Assembly: GCF_023954305.1 (NCBI RefSeq)
Contig: NZ_JAMLIG010000001.1
Span: 2,738,501-2,802,500, forward strand
Direction of reading: 5' to 3'
Length of the DNA stretch: 64,000 bases
Source: Mesorhizobium sp.
Lineage (GTDB): Bacteria > Pseudomonadota > Alphaproteobacteria > Rhizobiales > Rhizobiaceae
In this document: one piece after another, positions 17,005-25,324 of the stretch
Position numbering within the stretch: the first letter of the stretch is position 1
How the letters are laid out: each line of letters begins with the position of its first letter
Position numbers and translations under genes: made by a program
Notes under the pieces: model-generated
Database searches by the model: none
What the model was told of the DNA's origin: nothing
Seen by the model: only the letters and a program-made list of their open reading frames with translations

Positions 17005-17883
17005 ATGGGCAAGATCGGGACAGTCGGCATCATCGGCGCGGGACAGATGGGCGGCGGTATCGCTCACGTGGCGGCGCTCGCCGGCTATGACGTGCTCCTC
17101 TACGACGTATCGAAGGACCGTATCGAGAAGGGTATCGCAACGGTCAGCGGCAACATGGCCCGCCAGGTCGCATCGGGCAGGATGGCCGAACAGGACCGCA
17201 ATGCGGCGGTCGGGCGCATCCGTCCCGCGGAAACCATGCAGGACCTGGCCGGGGCCGATCTCGTCATCGAGGCGGCGACCGAGGACGAGACGGTCAAGCG
17301 CAAGATCTTCCAGCAGCTCTGCCCGGTGCTGAACCCTCAGGCGCTGATCGCCACCAACACGTCGTCGATCTCGATCACCCGCATGGCGGCAAGCACCGAC
17401 AGGCCCGAACGCTTCATCGGCATCCACTTCATGAACCCGGTGCCGGTGATGAAGCTGGTCGAACTGGTGCGCGGAATAGCTACGGTGGACCAGACCTTCG
17501 AGGCGGCGAAATCCTTCGTCCATTCGCTCGACAAGACCATCACGGTGGCGGAAGATTTCCCGGCCTTCATCGTCAACCGTATCCTTTTGCCGATGATCAA
17601 CGAGGCGATCTACGTTCTCTATGAAGGCGTTGGCACGGTGGAAGGCATCGACACGGCGATGAAGCTCGGCGCCAACCATCCGATGGGCCCGCTGCAGCTC
17701 GCCGATTTCATCGGCCTCGACACCTGCCTGTCGATCATGCAGGTGCTGCACGACGGCCTGTCGGACACGAAATACCGGCCCTGTCCGTTGCTGGTGAAAT
17801 ATGTCGAGGCCGGCTGGCTCGGCCGCAAGACCGGCCGCGGCTTCTACGACTATCGCGGCGAGACACCCGTTCCGACGCGATGA
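17005..17883 (+). CDS. hbd: 3-hydroxybutyryl-CoA dehydrogenase
   Basis: A 292-residue NAD-dependent dehydrogenase. The N-terminal Rossmann fold starts at once with IGTVGIIGAGQMGGGIAHVA. NTSSISIT, then RFIGIHFMNPVPVMKLVE (catalytic His) and the C-terminal GPLQLADFIGLDTCL and GRKTGRGFYDY complete the family signature. The enzyme interconverts 3-hydroxybutyryl-CoA and acetoacetyl-CoA in butyrate/PHB metabolism. In many rhizobia the gene follows etfBA; here it stands alone. I used ATG 17005 because homologues begin MxKIGxVGIIGAGxMG; GTG 16987 is in frame upstream. Confidence 0.93.
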   Translation: MGKIGTVGIIGAGQMGGGIAHVAALAGYDVLLYDVSKDRIEKGIATVSGNMARQVASGRMAEQDRNAAVGRIRPAETMQDLAGADLVIEAATEDETVKRKIFQQLCPVLNPQALIATNTSSISITRMAASTDRPERFIGIHFMNPVPVMKLVELVRGIATVDQTFEAAKSFVHSLDKTITVAEDFPAFIVNRILLPMINEAIYVLYEGVGTVEGIDTAMKLGANHPMGPLQLADFIGLDTCLSIMQVLHDGLSDTKYRPCPLLVKYVEAGWLGRKTGRGFYDYRGETPVPTR

Positions 17884-17893
17884 CGCGGCTTTC

Positions 17894-18661
17894 CTAGAAC
17901 ACGTCCTTCCGCTTTCTGATTTCGGCGAAGACCGCCTCGTCGGAGGCGGTTTCCATGCCGAGATTGCGGCGGATGACGGGGTCGTGCCAGCGCATGAACG
18001 GATTGGTCGACATCTCCGCCATCAAGGTCGTCGGCAGCGTCGGCTTGCCCTCCGCCCGCAGCGCCTCGATCTCCTTCGCGCGCTCCTTCAGTGCCGAATT
18101 GGTCGGATCGACGGAGAGCGCGAAACGCGCGTTGGACAGCGTGTATTCGTGGCCGCAATAGACGATCGTTTCGAGCGGCAGTTCGGCGAGCTTCTGCAGT
18201 GACCGGTACATGTCGGCCGGCCCGCGTTCGAACAGTCGTCCGCAGCCGAGTGCGAACAGCGTGTCGCCGGCAAACAGCAAGCCGTCCTCAGGCAGGTAGT
18301 AGCAGACATGACCCGCGGTATGCCCGGGCGTCTCGATGACTCGCACCGGATGACCGGAAAAGTCGAACGTGTCGCCGTCGACCACGGTGCGGTCGATCCC
18401 CGGAATCTTCTCCGCCTCGGCCTTCGGTCCGACGATGGTCAGGCCGAAGCGTTCCTTCAGCGGGAGGTTCGCTTCGACATGATCGGGGTGATGGTGGGTC
18501 GTGAAGAGGACGGTCGGCCGCCAGCCGGTGCGCCCGACTGCCTCCAGGATCGGCCGCTCCTCCGGCGCGTCGATGACCGCCGTCTGCCCGGTCGTCGCGT
18601 CATGCAGAAGAACGCCGAAATTGTCGCTCCGGCACGTAAATTGTTCAACCATCAAGGGCAT
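17894..18661 (-). CDS. gloB: Hydroxyacylglutathione hydrolase (glyoxalase II)
   Basis: A 255-residue metallo-beta-lactamase fold enzyme with the metal motif TTHHHPDH, then ETPGHTAGHVCYY, FAGDTLFALGCGRLFE (bridging Asp) and VYCGHEYTLSN. The C-terminal glyoxalase II segment (NPFMRWHDP) is present. It hydrolyses S-lactoylglutathione made by glyoxalase I in methylglyoxal detoxification. ATG 18661 with AGGAG at 9 bases is preferred over upstream in-frame starts. It is convergent with the dehydrogenase gene (10-base gap) and divergent from the methyltransferase at 18763. Confidence 0.93.
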   Translation of the reverse strand: MPLMVEQFTCRSDNFGVLLHDATTGQTAVIDAPEERPILEAVGRTGWRPTVLFTTHHHPDHVEANLPLKERFGLTIVGPKAEAEKIPGIDRTVVDGDTFDFSGHPVRVIETPGHTAGHVCYYLPEDGLLFAGDTLFALGCGRLFERGPADMYRSLQKLAELPLETIVYCGHEYTLSNARFALSVDPTNSALKERAKEIEALRAEGKPTLPTTLMAEMSTNPFMRWHDPVIRRNLGMETASDEAVFAEIRKRKDVF

Positions 18662-18762
18662 GCGCGCAATCTCCTGGGGGATGCGAGGAAGATAGGGCGG
18701 CGGCGGCCTCATGTCACCCGCCTTCCTTGATCTATCCGCGATGGGCAACTAGCGTTCGCGCC

Positions 18763-19509
18763 ATGCATGCCGACATCGTCGACCTTCGCTCATTCTATGC
18801 GTCGATGCTGGGCCGCCTGGCCGAGCGCTCGATCGCAGCGGCCATTGCGCCGGTCTGGGCGACCGTTCCCAACGAGCGGCTGGTCGGCCTCGGCTATGCC
18901 CTGCCCTGGCTCGATCGCTTCGGCGCCGACGCCGAGCGCGTCTTCGCCTTCATGCCTTCCAACCAGGGCGCCGTGAACTGGCCGCCGCAGGGACCGTCGG
19001 CGACGGCGCTCGTGTTCGACGAGGAACTGCCGCTCCCGGACTCGTCGGTGGACCGCATCCTGATGGTGCATGCGCTGGAGCATTCGGAAGATCCTCACGA
19101 GACGCTGAAGGAGATGTGGCGCACCCTGGCCCCGAACGGCCGCCTGGTCGTCGTCGTGCCAAACCGGCGCGGCGTCTGGGCCCGGCTCGAACACACGCCC
19201 TTCGGCACCGGCCGGCCCTATTCGCGCGGGCAGTTGACCAAGCTGCTCAGGGATTCGAACTTCACGCCGGGGCCTTTCGCGGAAGCGCTGTTCTTCCCGC
19301 CGAGCCATCGGCGGTCGGTGCTCCGCTTCTACCAGTATTTCGAGAGGGCCGGCAGGCGCTTCTGGCCGATGTTCTCGGGCGTTCTCATTGTCGAGGCGCA
19401 GAAGCGACTCTACCAGGGCGTCCCGGTCAGCCGACGCGCGTCCCGGCGCGTCTTCGTGCCGGTGCTGAGCCCGCAGGGGGCAGGCCGCGCGCCTTTGGAG
19501 CGAACCTGA
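18763..19509 (+). CDS. Class I SAM-dependent methyltransferase
   Basis: A 248-residue protein with late Rossmann motifs typical of UbiE/Methyltransf_11 proteins: LPDSSVDRILMVHALEHSED, MWRTLAPNGRLVVVVPNRRG. The first SAM motif is atypical; residues around GLGYALPWLDRFGADAERVFA stand where a GxGxG loop is expected. The C-terminal half is basic and aromatic (SHRRSVLRFYQYFERAGRRFW). Pairing with gloB in divergent orientation is a common rhizobial arrangement, as far as I recall. The substrate is unknown. ATG 18763 fits the family start better than the upstream frame. Confidence 0.8.
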   Translation: MHADIVDLRSFYASMLGRLAERSIAAAIAPVWATVPNERLVGLGYALPWLDRFGADAERVFAFMPSNQGAVNWPPQGPSATALVFDEELPLPDSSVDRILMVHALEHSEDPHETLKEMWRTLAPNGRLVVVVPNRRGVWARLEHTPFGTGRPYSRGQLTKLLRDSNFTPGPFAEALFFPPSHRRSVLRFYQYFERAGRRFWPMFSGVLIVEAQKRLYQGVPVSRRASRRVFVPVLSPQGAGRAPLERT

Positions 19510-19555
19510 CCCACGCCGGCTCCCGTGCAATCTGCTGCGGTGCAAAATGGTTATG

Positions 19556-19566
19556 TTGCATTGCAA
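19556..19566. promoter_or_regulatory. TTGCA-T-TGCAA dyad upstream of the sRNA promoter
   Basis: A perfect 5-base inverted repeat around a T, ending about 31 bases before the -35 box of the sRNA at 19598. Its position suits an activator or repressor of the sRNA better than of the acyl-CoA synthetase, because a strong terminator separates the dyad from that gene. Confidence 0.4.
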
Positions 19567-19597
19567 AATTGGCAGGCCAGCCATGCAGAATTGATGC

Positions 19598-19626
19598 TTG
19601 TCTGAATCGGGGTCGAATCCTATCTT
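19598..19626 (+). promoter_or_regulatory. Promoter of the anti-SD small RNA
   Basis: TTGTCT (19598-19603) and TATCTT (19621-19626) are spaced by 17 bases, a good housekeeping-sigma promoter. The predicted transcript would start at about 19632, at the foot of the first hairpin. Confidence 0.65.
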
Positions 19627-19630
19627 CGAA

Positions 19631-19740
19631 TTGTTGGTGATCTACCTCCTCCCAGAGAGCCAACAAAGTTGCGGTGCACCTCCTCCCGCGCCGCAATCAA
19701 ATCAAGCCCGCCGCTCCTCCTCCCGCGGCGGGCTTTTTTG
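19631..19740 (+). ncRNA. alpha-r14 (NfeR1-like) small RNA with three anti-Shine-Dalgarno loops
   Basis: Three consecutive hairpins each show CCTCCTCCC in the loop. Hairpin 1 has stem 19631-19637/19660-19666 and motif 19645-19653. Hairpin 2 has stem 19669-19677/19688-19696 with one G-U pair and motif 19679-19687. Hairpin 3 has stem 19704-19714/19725-19735 and motif 19716-19724, and is followed by TTTTTT, which makes it the intrinsic terminator. Three loops with this ultraconserved motif and a length of about 110 bases match the alpha-r14 family (NfeR1 of Sinorhizobium). Members base-pair with ribosome binding sites of transporter and metabolic mRNAs. A promoter at 19598-19626 fits the start. 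No protein frame is needed to explain the region. Confidence 0.85.
19704..19739 (+). terminator. Intrinsic terminator, third hairpin of the sRNA
   Basis: A perfect 11-base GC-rich stem (AAGCCCGCCGC and its complement) with a 10-base loop, followed by a run of six T. It ends the sRNA and isolates it from the acyl-CoA synthetase gene. Confidence 0.85.
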
Positions 19741-19831
19741 TGCGCTGCGAAAGAAACATTGACTCCGGCACCGGTCGGGTTTTTGTTTGCGCCGTTCCCG
19801 AGCATACCTTCGGCGGAGGCATTCCACGACC

Positions 19832-21469
19832 TTGCTCCAGCGCAGCGACAATTATGCCGACCTCGTCAGCCGTTTCCGCTGGCAGATTCCCGATCGTTTC
19901 AATATTGGCGTGGCGGTCTCGGACGCCTGGGCGCGAAAGGAGCCGGGCCGGACCGCTCTCCTCGAATATCGTGGCGCAGCCGCGCCCGAGACGCTGACCT
20001 TCGGCGCGCTGGCGACACGCTCCAACGCGCTGGCCAACGCGTTGCGCGCCAGAGGCGTGCGGCGCGGTGACCGGATAGCCCTTCTGCTGCCGCAGAGCTT
20101 CGAGACGGCAATCGCCCATGTCGCGATCTACAAGCTCGGCGCCATCTCCGTGCCGCTGGCGCTCCTGTTCGGCGTCGAGGCGCTCGAATACCGGCTACAG
20201 ACGGCCGGGGTTCGGGCCATCATCACCAATTCGGCTGGCCTCGCTAAAGTCGCGCGCGTTGAAGCCCGTCTGCCGAATCTCGACCTGATCGTATCGGTAG
20301 ACGGACGCGACGGCGCGGCGGAGGGCTTCGAAGCCTTCGTGGCGGGTGCGGCGGTCGATTTCGAGGCGGAAGACACCACTCCGGACGATCCGGCGATGAT
20401 GATCTTCACCTCCGGCACGACCGGTCCGCCGAAGGGCGCGCTGCACGGCCACCGCGTGCTGCTCGGCCATCTGCCCGGCCTGCAGATGGCCTACGAATTC
20501 CTGCCGCAGGCGGGCGACTTGATGTGGACGCCGGCCGACTGGGCCTGGGCCGGCGGGCTGCTCAATGCGCTCCTGCCGTCGCTTTATCTCGGCGTTCCGG
20601 TCGTCTGCGCGCGCTTCGAGAAGTTCGATCCCGAAGCGGCACTCCTGCTGGTCGAGCGCATGAAGGTGCGCAACGCGTTCATCCCGCCGACGGCACTGAG
20701 GATGCTGAAGTCGGTGCCGGAGATCCCGACACGGTTCTCCCATGTGCTGCGCAGCGTCGGTTCCGCCGGCGAATCGCTCGGCCGCGAGACCTGGGAATGG
20801 GCCGAAGGCGCGCTGGGGCTGCCGGTCAACGAATTCTACGGCCAGACCGAGTGCAACGCGGTCATCGCCTCGTCGGCGATCATCGGCGTCAGCCGGCCCG
20901 GTACGATCGGCAAGGCGGTGCCCGGCCACACCGTCGCGATCATCGACGCGAGCGGGCGGGCGATGCCGGCGGGCGAGGCCGGCCAGATCGCCGTCGCGCG
21001 GCCGGATCCGGTGATGTTCCTCGAATACTGGGACAGTCCGGAGGCGACGGCGAAGAAATTCATCGGCAACTGGATGACGACCGGCGATCAGGGCATCATG
21101 GACGGCGACGGCTATATCCAGTTCTTCGGCCGCGACGACGACGTGATCACATCGGCGGGATATCGCATTGGTCCTGGCGAGATCGAGGACTGTCTTGTCG
21201 GCCATCCCTCGGTCGCGCTCGCGGCGGCCGTGGGCAAGCCCGACGCGCTGCGCACCGAGATCGTCAAGGCTTATGTGGTGCTCAAGGATGGGGTGGAGCC
21301 GGGCGATGCGCTCAAGAGCGAGATCAGCGCCTTCGTGCGCGAGCGGCTGTCGGCGCACGAGTATCCGCGCGAGGTGGAGTTCGTCGATTCCATGCCGCTC
21401 ACCACCACCGGCAAGGTGATCCGCCGCATCTTCCGCGACCGCGCCCGGCGCGAGGCCGGAGTGATCTGA
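19832..21469 (+). CDS. Acyl-CoA synthetase (AMP-dependent, medium-chain type)
   Basis: A 545-residue adenylate-forming enzyme. Core motifs are in order: IFTSGTTGPPKGALHGHR (P-loop), EFYGQTECNAV (A5), GNWMTTGDQG (A7) and the catalytic-lysine end TTTGKVIRRIFR. The opening LLQRSDNYADLVSRFRW matches the medium-chain/methylmalonyl acyl-CoA synthetase group, so I placed the start at TTG 19832, with GGAGG 12 bases upstream. No ATG is available nearby, and an in-frame upstream start (19787) has no ribosome site. It activates a carboxylic acid to its CoA ester at the expense of ATP. It abuts the convergent acetyltransferase gene with no spacer. Confidence 0.88.
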   Translation: MLQRSDNYADLVSRFRWQIPDRFNIGVAVSDAWARKEPGRTALLEYRGAAAPETLTFGALATRSNALANALRARGVRRGDRIALLLPQSFETAIAHVAIYKLGAISVPLALLFGVEALEYRLQTAGVRAIITNSAGLAKVARVEARLPNLDLIVSVDGRDGAAEGFEAFVAGAAVDFEAEDTTPDDPAMMIFTSGTTGPPKGALHGHRVLLGHLPGLQMAYEFLPQAGDLMWTPADWAWAGGLLNALLPSLYLGVPVVCARFEKFDPEAALLLVERMKVRNAFIPPTALRMLKSVPEIPTRFSHVLRSVGSAGESLGRETWEWAEGALGLPVNEFYGQTECNAVIASSAIIGVSRPGTIGKAVPGHTVAIIDASGRAMPAGEAGQIAVARPDPVMFLEYWDSPEATAKKFIGNWMTTGDQGIMDGDGYIQFFGRDDDVITSAGYRIGPGEIEDCLVGHPSVALAAAVGKPDALRTEIVKAYVVLKDGVEPGDALKSEISAFVRERLSAHEYPREVEFVDSMPLTTTGKVIRRIFRDRARREAGVI

Positions 21470-22753
21470 TCAATCGCGGCCCAGAAGCGCCCTCAGCCGA
21501 TTGCGGATGAGGCGCGCCATGTTTCGCGTTTCCTGGCGGAGGTGGAGCTGCTTGGTCGCCTGGCGGGCGGCGCGATCCGCTTCCGGCGTCAGGCCGATCA
21601 CGAGCGTGCCGACCGCCCTGCGTTCGCTCCAGATGCGGCTCATCACCGGGTGGTCGGGCACCGCGCAGCTGTCTGTCATCATGATGTTCGGATCGTCGAG
21701 ATGGGTCCTCGTCACCTCGATCATCAGCAGCGTTCCAGGCGAGAAAGCCGCGTAGTTCTCGTCATAGGCGGTCTTCCACGTGTAGGCGCAGCCGTTCTCG
21801 ATGAAGACGATCAGACAGGCGATGGCCTTGCCATCAAGGGCGAGGGTGTGGACGCGGCACATATCGCGTTCGGCCAGCCCGTTCACGGCCTCGCGGGCGA
21901 AGGCGGCGCGATAGCGGTCGATCGCCATGGCGGTGCGCTCGCGGCCCTTCCAGCCTGCCGCCTCCAGGGCAAGGAAGGCCTCGACGCCGCGCCGGACGTC
22001 GTCCGGCTGGCGCGCGATGGTGTATTCGAGCTTCCCGTGATCGCCCAGTCGCCGTTTCAGCCGGCGGAACTCGCGGAAATGATGCGGGCGCAGCGAGTGC
22101 TTGAGATAGGTGTCCCCGTCGAGCGTGCTTTCGAGGAAGGGCCTTTCCATCCTCAGCGTCTCGTGGAACGAGAGGTTGCGCCCCAGCGCGACTGTCCGGA
22201 GCACGTTGGCCACCGGTCCGTCGACGCGCATGTCGGGAAGCACGAGCACCTTCGGCAGCTTGAGATGCGGGCGGGCCAGCATGTCGAGAAAGTCCTCGAC
22301 GACCGAGACCGGATCGTCGTGATCGATCAGCGGCGTGCCGAGCGGGCCGAACGGGCTCGACCAGGCGCGCATCACCGACACGCCGAGCGGGACGGGCGGC
22401 TTCTCGATCGAATAGGGCACCAGGAGGCGCAGCCGGCTCTTCTCCGCGTCTCCCTCGCGGATGACGGCCAATCGCACCTCTCGATCCTCCAGGCGCGGCA
22501 TGGCCGGGGCAAGAAAGCGCGGATTGAAGAAGACGTTCGGCTCGATGGTGCGGGCGCTGAGATGCTCCAGTTCCTCGACCAGGTCAAAACCGGCGGACGC
22601 GGAATAGATGGCGAGGCGGCGCGGGCGCCGTCCCTGGCCGAGGATCTCGTGATAGGCGATGCTCTGCGGCTCCTGCGGCATGCCCGCAAGGCCGGCTATC
22701 AACGGCCCGGCGGCGCTGCCGCTCATCTCCTCGAGTAGGGGTGTGGCGGCCAT
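21470..22753 (-). CDS. GNAT acyltransferase, BioF2/CelD-like, exopolysaccharide-associated
   Basis: A 427-residue protein with an acyltransferase domain of the BioF2-like type (Acetyltransf_6) at about 240-390: LRPHHFREFRRLKRRLG, then FLALEAAGWKGRERTAM, VHTLALDGKAIACLIVFIENG and YTWKTAYDENYAAFSPGTLLM. Such proteins act in surface polysaccharide synthesis. ATG 22753 overlaps the stop of the upstream flippase gene by one base (TGATG), so the two are cotranslated and probably work on the same glycan or lipid. No glycosyltransferase lies beside them. Confidence 0.8.
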   Translation of the reverse strand: MAATPLLEEMSGSAAGPLIAGLAGMPQEPQSIAYHEILGQGRRPRRLAIYSASAGFDLVEELEHLSARTIEPNVFFNPRFLAPAMPRLEDREVRLAVIREGDAEKSRLRLLVPYSIEKPPVPLGVSVMRAWSSPFGPLGTPLIDHDDPVSVVEDFLDMLARPHLKLPKVLVLPDMRVDGPVANVLRTVALGRNLSFHETLRMERPFLESTLDGDTYLKHSLRPHHFREFRRLKRRLGDHGKLEYTIARQPDDVRRGVEAFLALEAAGWKGRERTAMAIDRYRAAFAREAVNGLAERDMCRVHTLALDGKAIACLIVFIENGCAYTWKTAYDENYAAFSPGTLLMIEVTRTHLDDPNIMMTDSCAVPDHPVMSRIWSERRAVGTLVIGLTPEADRAARQATKQLHLRQETRNMARLIRNRLRALLGRD

Positions 22754-24159
22754 CAGCTGGGCTCCGGGGCGAGGCGCGGGGCGAAGATGAACATGACGAT
22801 CCCAAGGCGGTGCCAGGTGGTCAAGGCAAGCGCCGCCGCCTCGAACATCATCGACAGCGAGGTGGCGAAGGCCGCGCCCCACAGGCCCATTCGCGGGATC
22901 AGGAAGACGTTGAGGCCGACATTGAGAGCCAGCGTCAGTCCGTAGACGGCGGCGCAGACGTTCTGGTTGCCACTCATCGTCAGGAGGCTTTCGGCCGGCC
23001 CGACGGTCGAGCGGGCGACGACGCCGGCGACCAGGAGGAACAGGTAGGGGTAGCCTTCCTCGAAGCCCGGGCCGAAGAGGGAGAGGATCGGCTGGCCGAT
23101 CGCCAGCACGAACAGGCCCATGGCGAGCGAGGGCCAGAACGTCCAGTTCACGGTCTCGCGGGCGAAGCCGCCCAGTTTCTCCCGGTCGCCATGGGTGAAC
23201 TGCGCATAGCGTGCCGCCACCCCCGCCTTGACCGCGAAATAGACGAAATGCACCAGCGCCAGCGTCTTAGCCATCGCGTAGTAGATCGCCACATCGTGCG
23301 GCGAGAGGTAGATGCCGACCATCAGCACGTCGGCATTGGTGAGCATGAAGGCGAAACCCTCGATCAGGAAGATCGGTAGCGACACGATGATCCAGCCGCG
23401 CAGATCGATGGTGCGCGGGCCTTTGGCGATGCCCTTGTCCGCCCGCGTCGTCACCGTGGCCAGCTGCCACAGCGTCGTCGCGTAGGTGGCCGCGACCGCC
23501 GCGATCAGGGCGGTCCTGGCAGACGGCTCGTATCCCAGCGCGAGCGCGGCCGCCATGAAGGAGATGATCAGCACCGGACGGACGATATAGGTTGGAGAGA
23601 GTGCCGAGACCGCCCACGCGTTGGCCCGCGAGATGCCCTGAACGACATCCGACAGCGCGATCATCGGCAGACAGAAGATGCCGATGAGGAACGGGACGAC
23701 ATAGTAGCTCTCGATGCGGTCGGCGAAGAGCAGGATCAGTCCGGCGCTGATCGCGGCGATCGCCGTCGAGGCGGCGAGAACGAAGAGCCTGCTCGCCAGC
23801 ATGACGCCGCGCAGTTCCTCCAGCTCGCCGCGTTCCCGGTATTCGGGGATGAAGCGAATGACCGAGGTGTGGAAGCCGAGGCAGGAGAGGTTGCCGAGGA
23901 TGATCATCGTCACCCAGACCAGCACGAAGATGCCGTATTCGAAGGCGCCCATCCAACGCGCGAGCAGCACCTGACTGATGAAGGCGATGAAGGCGCTGAA
24001 GATGCGGATGGCGAAGGCGATGATCGAGACGCGGCCGGCCTCGGCCCTGTCGTCGCTGGAAAAAAGCAGCGTGTCCACCTTCCCCATCAGGGGACGGACG
24101 CGATCGGCCAGGCCTTTCGGAAACAGGCGATCGGCGGTGGCGGCCGCTGAGAAACGCAA
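22753..24159 (-). CDS. Oligosaccharide flippase family membrane protein
   Basis: About 468 residues with roughly 12-14 transmembrane segments in the MATE/Wzx-like layout. It opens with FAIRIFSAFIAFISQVLLARWMGAFEYGIFV, a typical polysaccharide-flippase first segment pair. It probably moves a lipid-linked saccharide across the inner membrane. I suggest TTG 24159, with GGGGAG 9 bases upstream. The ATG at 24264 is in frame and would add 35 residues that look non-conserved. It is cotranslated with the acyltransferase at 21470-22753. Confidence 0.8.
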   Translation of the reverse strand: MRFSAAATADRLFPKGLADRVRPLMGKVDTLLFSSDDRAEAGRVSIIAFAIRIFSAFIAFISQVLLARWMGAFEYGIFVLVWVTMIILGNLSCLGFHTSVIRFIPEYRERGELEELRGVMLASRLFVLAASTAIAAISAGLILLFADRIESYYVVPFLIGIFCLPMIALSDVVQGISRANAWAVSALSPTYIVRPVLIISFMAAALALGYEPSARTALIAAVAATYATTLWQLATVTTRADKGIAKGPRTIDLRGWIIVSLPIFLIEGFAFMLTNADVLMVGIYLSPHDVAIYYAMAKTLALVHFVYFAVKAGVAARYAQFTHGDREKLGGFARETVNWTFWPSLAMGLFVLAIGQPILSLFGPGFEEGYPYLFLLVAGVVARSTVGPAESLLTMSGNQNVCAAVYGLTLALNVGLNVFLIPRMGLWGAAFATSLSMMFEAAALALTTWHRLGIVMFIFAPRLAPEPS

Positions 24160-24324
24160 CGCTACAGACTCCCCATGACGGATCAGCCGTAGCAGACAGT
24201 GCTTAAGAAACGGTGGGAATGGCGCGATTTGCGCATGTGCCCACGCTGACCGTATCTGACTCATTGACCCGGCAAGCGCAGCGCCGTTTCATGGCGTGCG
24301 AATGCGGCAATGAGGAGACATGCG

Positions 24325-24633
24325 ATGGAATCGGCGGGCGAGTGGCGGCACATGGCGAGCGCGCCGAAGGACGGCACGCGGATCCTGGTGACGATCCGGC
24401 CGGTGGAACAGGGGCCGGCCGATGTCGACGTCGCCTACTGGGCCAGCGCCGACAGCCAGGGCATAGAGGGCTGGCGGGCCGCCGATTCGGCGCCTGGCGC
24501 CGTCATCGGCTATGCCGACCCCGAGCTCAAATGCTGGATGCCGCTGCCCGAGGCGGCCGCCGGAGAGCCCGAAGTGCCCCGACTAGCGCCCTACGAGGGC
24601 GACGACATGGAACTGGACGGGTCGGGAATATGA
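24325..24633 (+). CDS. Small conserved hypothetical protein with SAPKDGT motif
   Basis: A 102-residue acidic protein. It has the pattern WRHMASAPKDGTRILVTI, then DVDVAYWASADSQGIEGWRA and LKCWMPLP, a motif set seen in small rhizobial proteins of unknown function. GAGGAG precedes ATG 24325; an in-frame ATG at 24310 is also possible. No membrane segment or signal peptide. I do not know its role. Confidence 0.7.
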   Translation: MESAGEWRHMASAPKDGTRILVTIRPVEQGPADVDVAYWASADSQGIEGWRAADSAPGAVIGYADPELKCWMPLPEAAAGEPEVPRLAPYEGDDMELDGSGI

Positions 24634-24655
24634 GAAAGTTGATATAGCGAAGGCG

Positions 24656-24684
24656 GTGAACTAAACTAATTAAACTTAGTTCAC
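24656..24684. promoter_or_regulatory. Inverted repeat upstream of vapBC pair 1
   Basis: Perfect 9-base arms GTGAACTAA and TTAGTTCAC are spaced by an AT-rich 11 bases. They lie 13-42 bases before the antitoxin start, where toxin-antitoxin operons usually carry the operator for autorepression. Confidence 0.55.
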
Positions 24685-24697
24685 GCGTGAGCCTGCT

Positions 24698-24940
24698 ATG
24701 GAAACGGTCAATATCCACGAAGCCAAGACGCATCTTTCGCGCCTCGTCGAGAAGGCTGCAAAGGGAGAGGCATTCATCATCGCAAAGGCGGGCAGGCCGA
24801 TGGTCAAGGTCGTGCCGTTGGATGAGGCTCCGAAACAGCGTCCGAAAAGGATCGGATTCATGGCGGGACAGATCGAGGTTCCCGACGACTTCAACACGAT
24901 GGGGCGCGAAGAAATCGAGCGAATGTTCTACGGCGAATGA
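24698..24940 (+). CDS. Type II antitoxin, Phd/YefM-like (pair 1)
   Basis: An 80-residue protein with a Phd-type DNA-binding N-terminus: METVNIHEAKTHLSRLVEKA, then GEAFIIAKAGRPMVKVVPL. The C-terminal third (DDFNTMGREEIERMFYG) is the usual toxin-binding tail. It overlaps the PIN toxin gene by 4 bases (ATGA). Autoregulation through the 24656-24684 repeat is likely. Confidence 0.9.
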   Translation: METVNIHEAKTHLSRLVEKAAKGEAFIIAKAGRPMVKVVPLDEAPKQRPKRIGFMAGQIEVPDDFNTMGREEIERMFYGE

Positions 24941-25323
24941 GGCTTCTTCTCGACACTCAGCTACTACTCTGGGTCGCGCGCGACACGGATAGGCTGTCCA
25001 AGAAAGCGCGCGATCTCATCGAATCTGACTCCAACTCGCTCGTGTTCAGCAGCGTGAGTCTATGGGAGATTGGAATAAAGCATGCATTGCGCCGGCCGGA
25101 CTTCATTGTCGACATTACCATGCTACGGCGACAACTCCTCCTGCATAGCTACGAGGAGCTGAACCTCATATCGGCGCACACGATCGCATTTGCGGAGTTA
25201 CGGCCCAAGCATAAGGATCCGTTCGATCGGATGCTACTGGCACAGGCAATCTGCGAGCAACTCACCCTCGTTACGTCTGACGACGTACTGCGCCGCTACG
25301 ACGGTCCCGTCCTGCGGGTGTGA
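24937..25323 (+). CDS. PIN-domain toxin, VapC type (pair 1)
   Basis: A 128-residue PIN-domain ribonuclease with the acidic residues of the family: LLLDTQLLLWV (Asp6), SSVSLWEIGIK (Glu), DPFDRMLLAQA (Asp) and LVTSDDVLRRYD. The group is the one usually paired with Phd-like antitoxins. It ends only a few bases from the truncated DUF5615 remnant on the other strand, so two toxin-antitoxin cassettes meet here. Confidence 0.9.
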   Translation: MRLLLDTQLLLWVARDTDRLSKKARDLIESDSNSLVFSSVSLWEIGIKHALRRPDFIVDITMLRRQLLLHSYEELNLISAHTIAFAELRPKHKDPFDRMLLAQAICEQLTLVTSDDVLRRYDGPVLRV

Positions 25324-25324
25324 C

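Noticed and set aside
18727..18762. N-terminal extension of the methyltransferase gene
   Set aside because: The 12 extra residues have no ribosome site and no similarity to the family; ATG 18763 is better placed.
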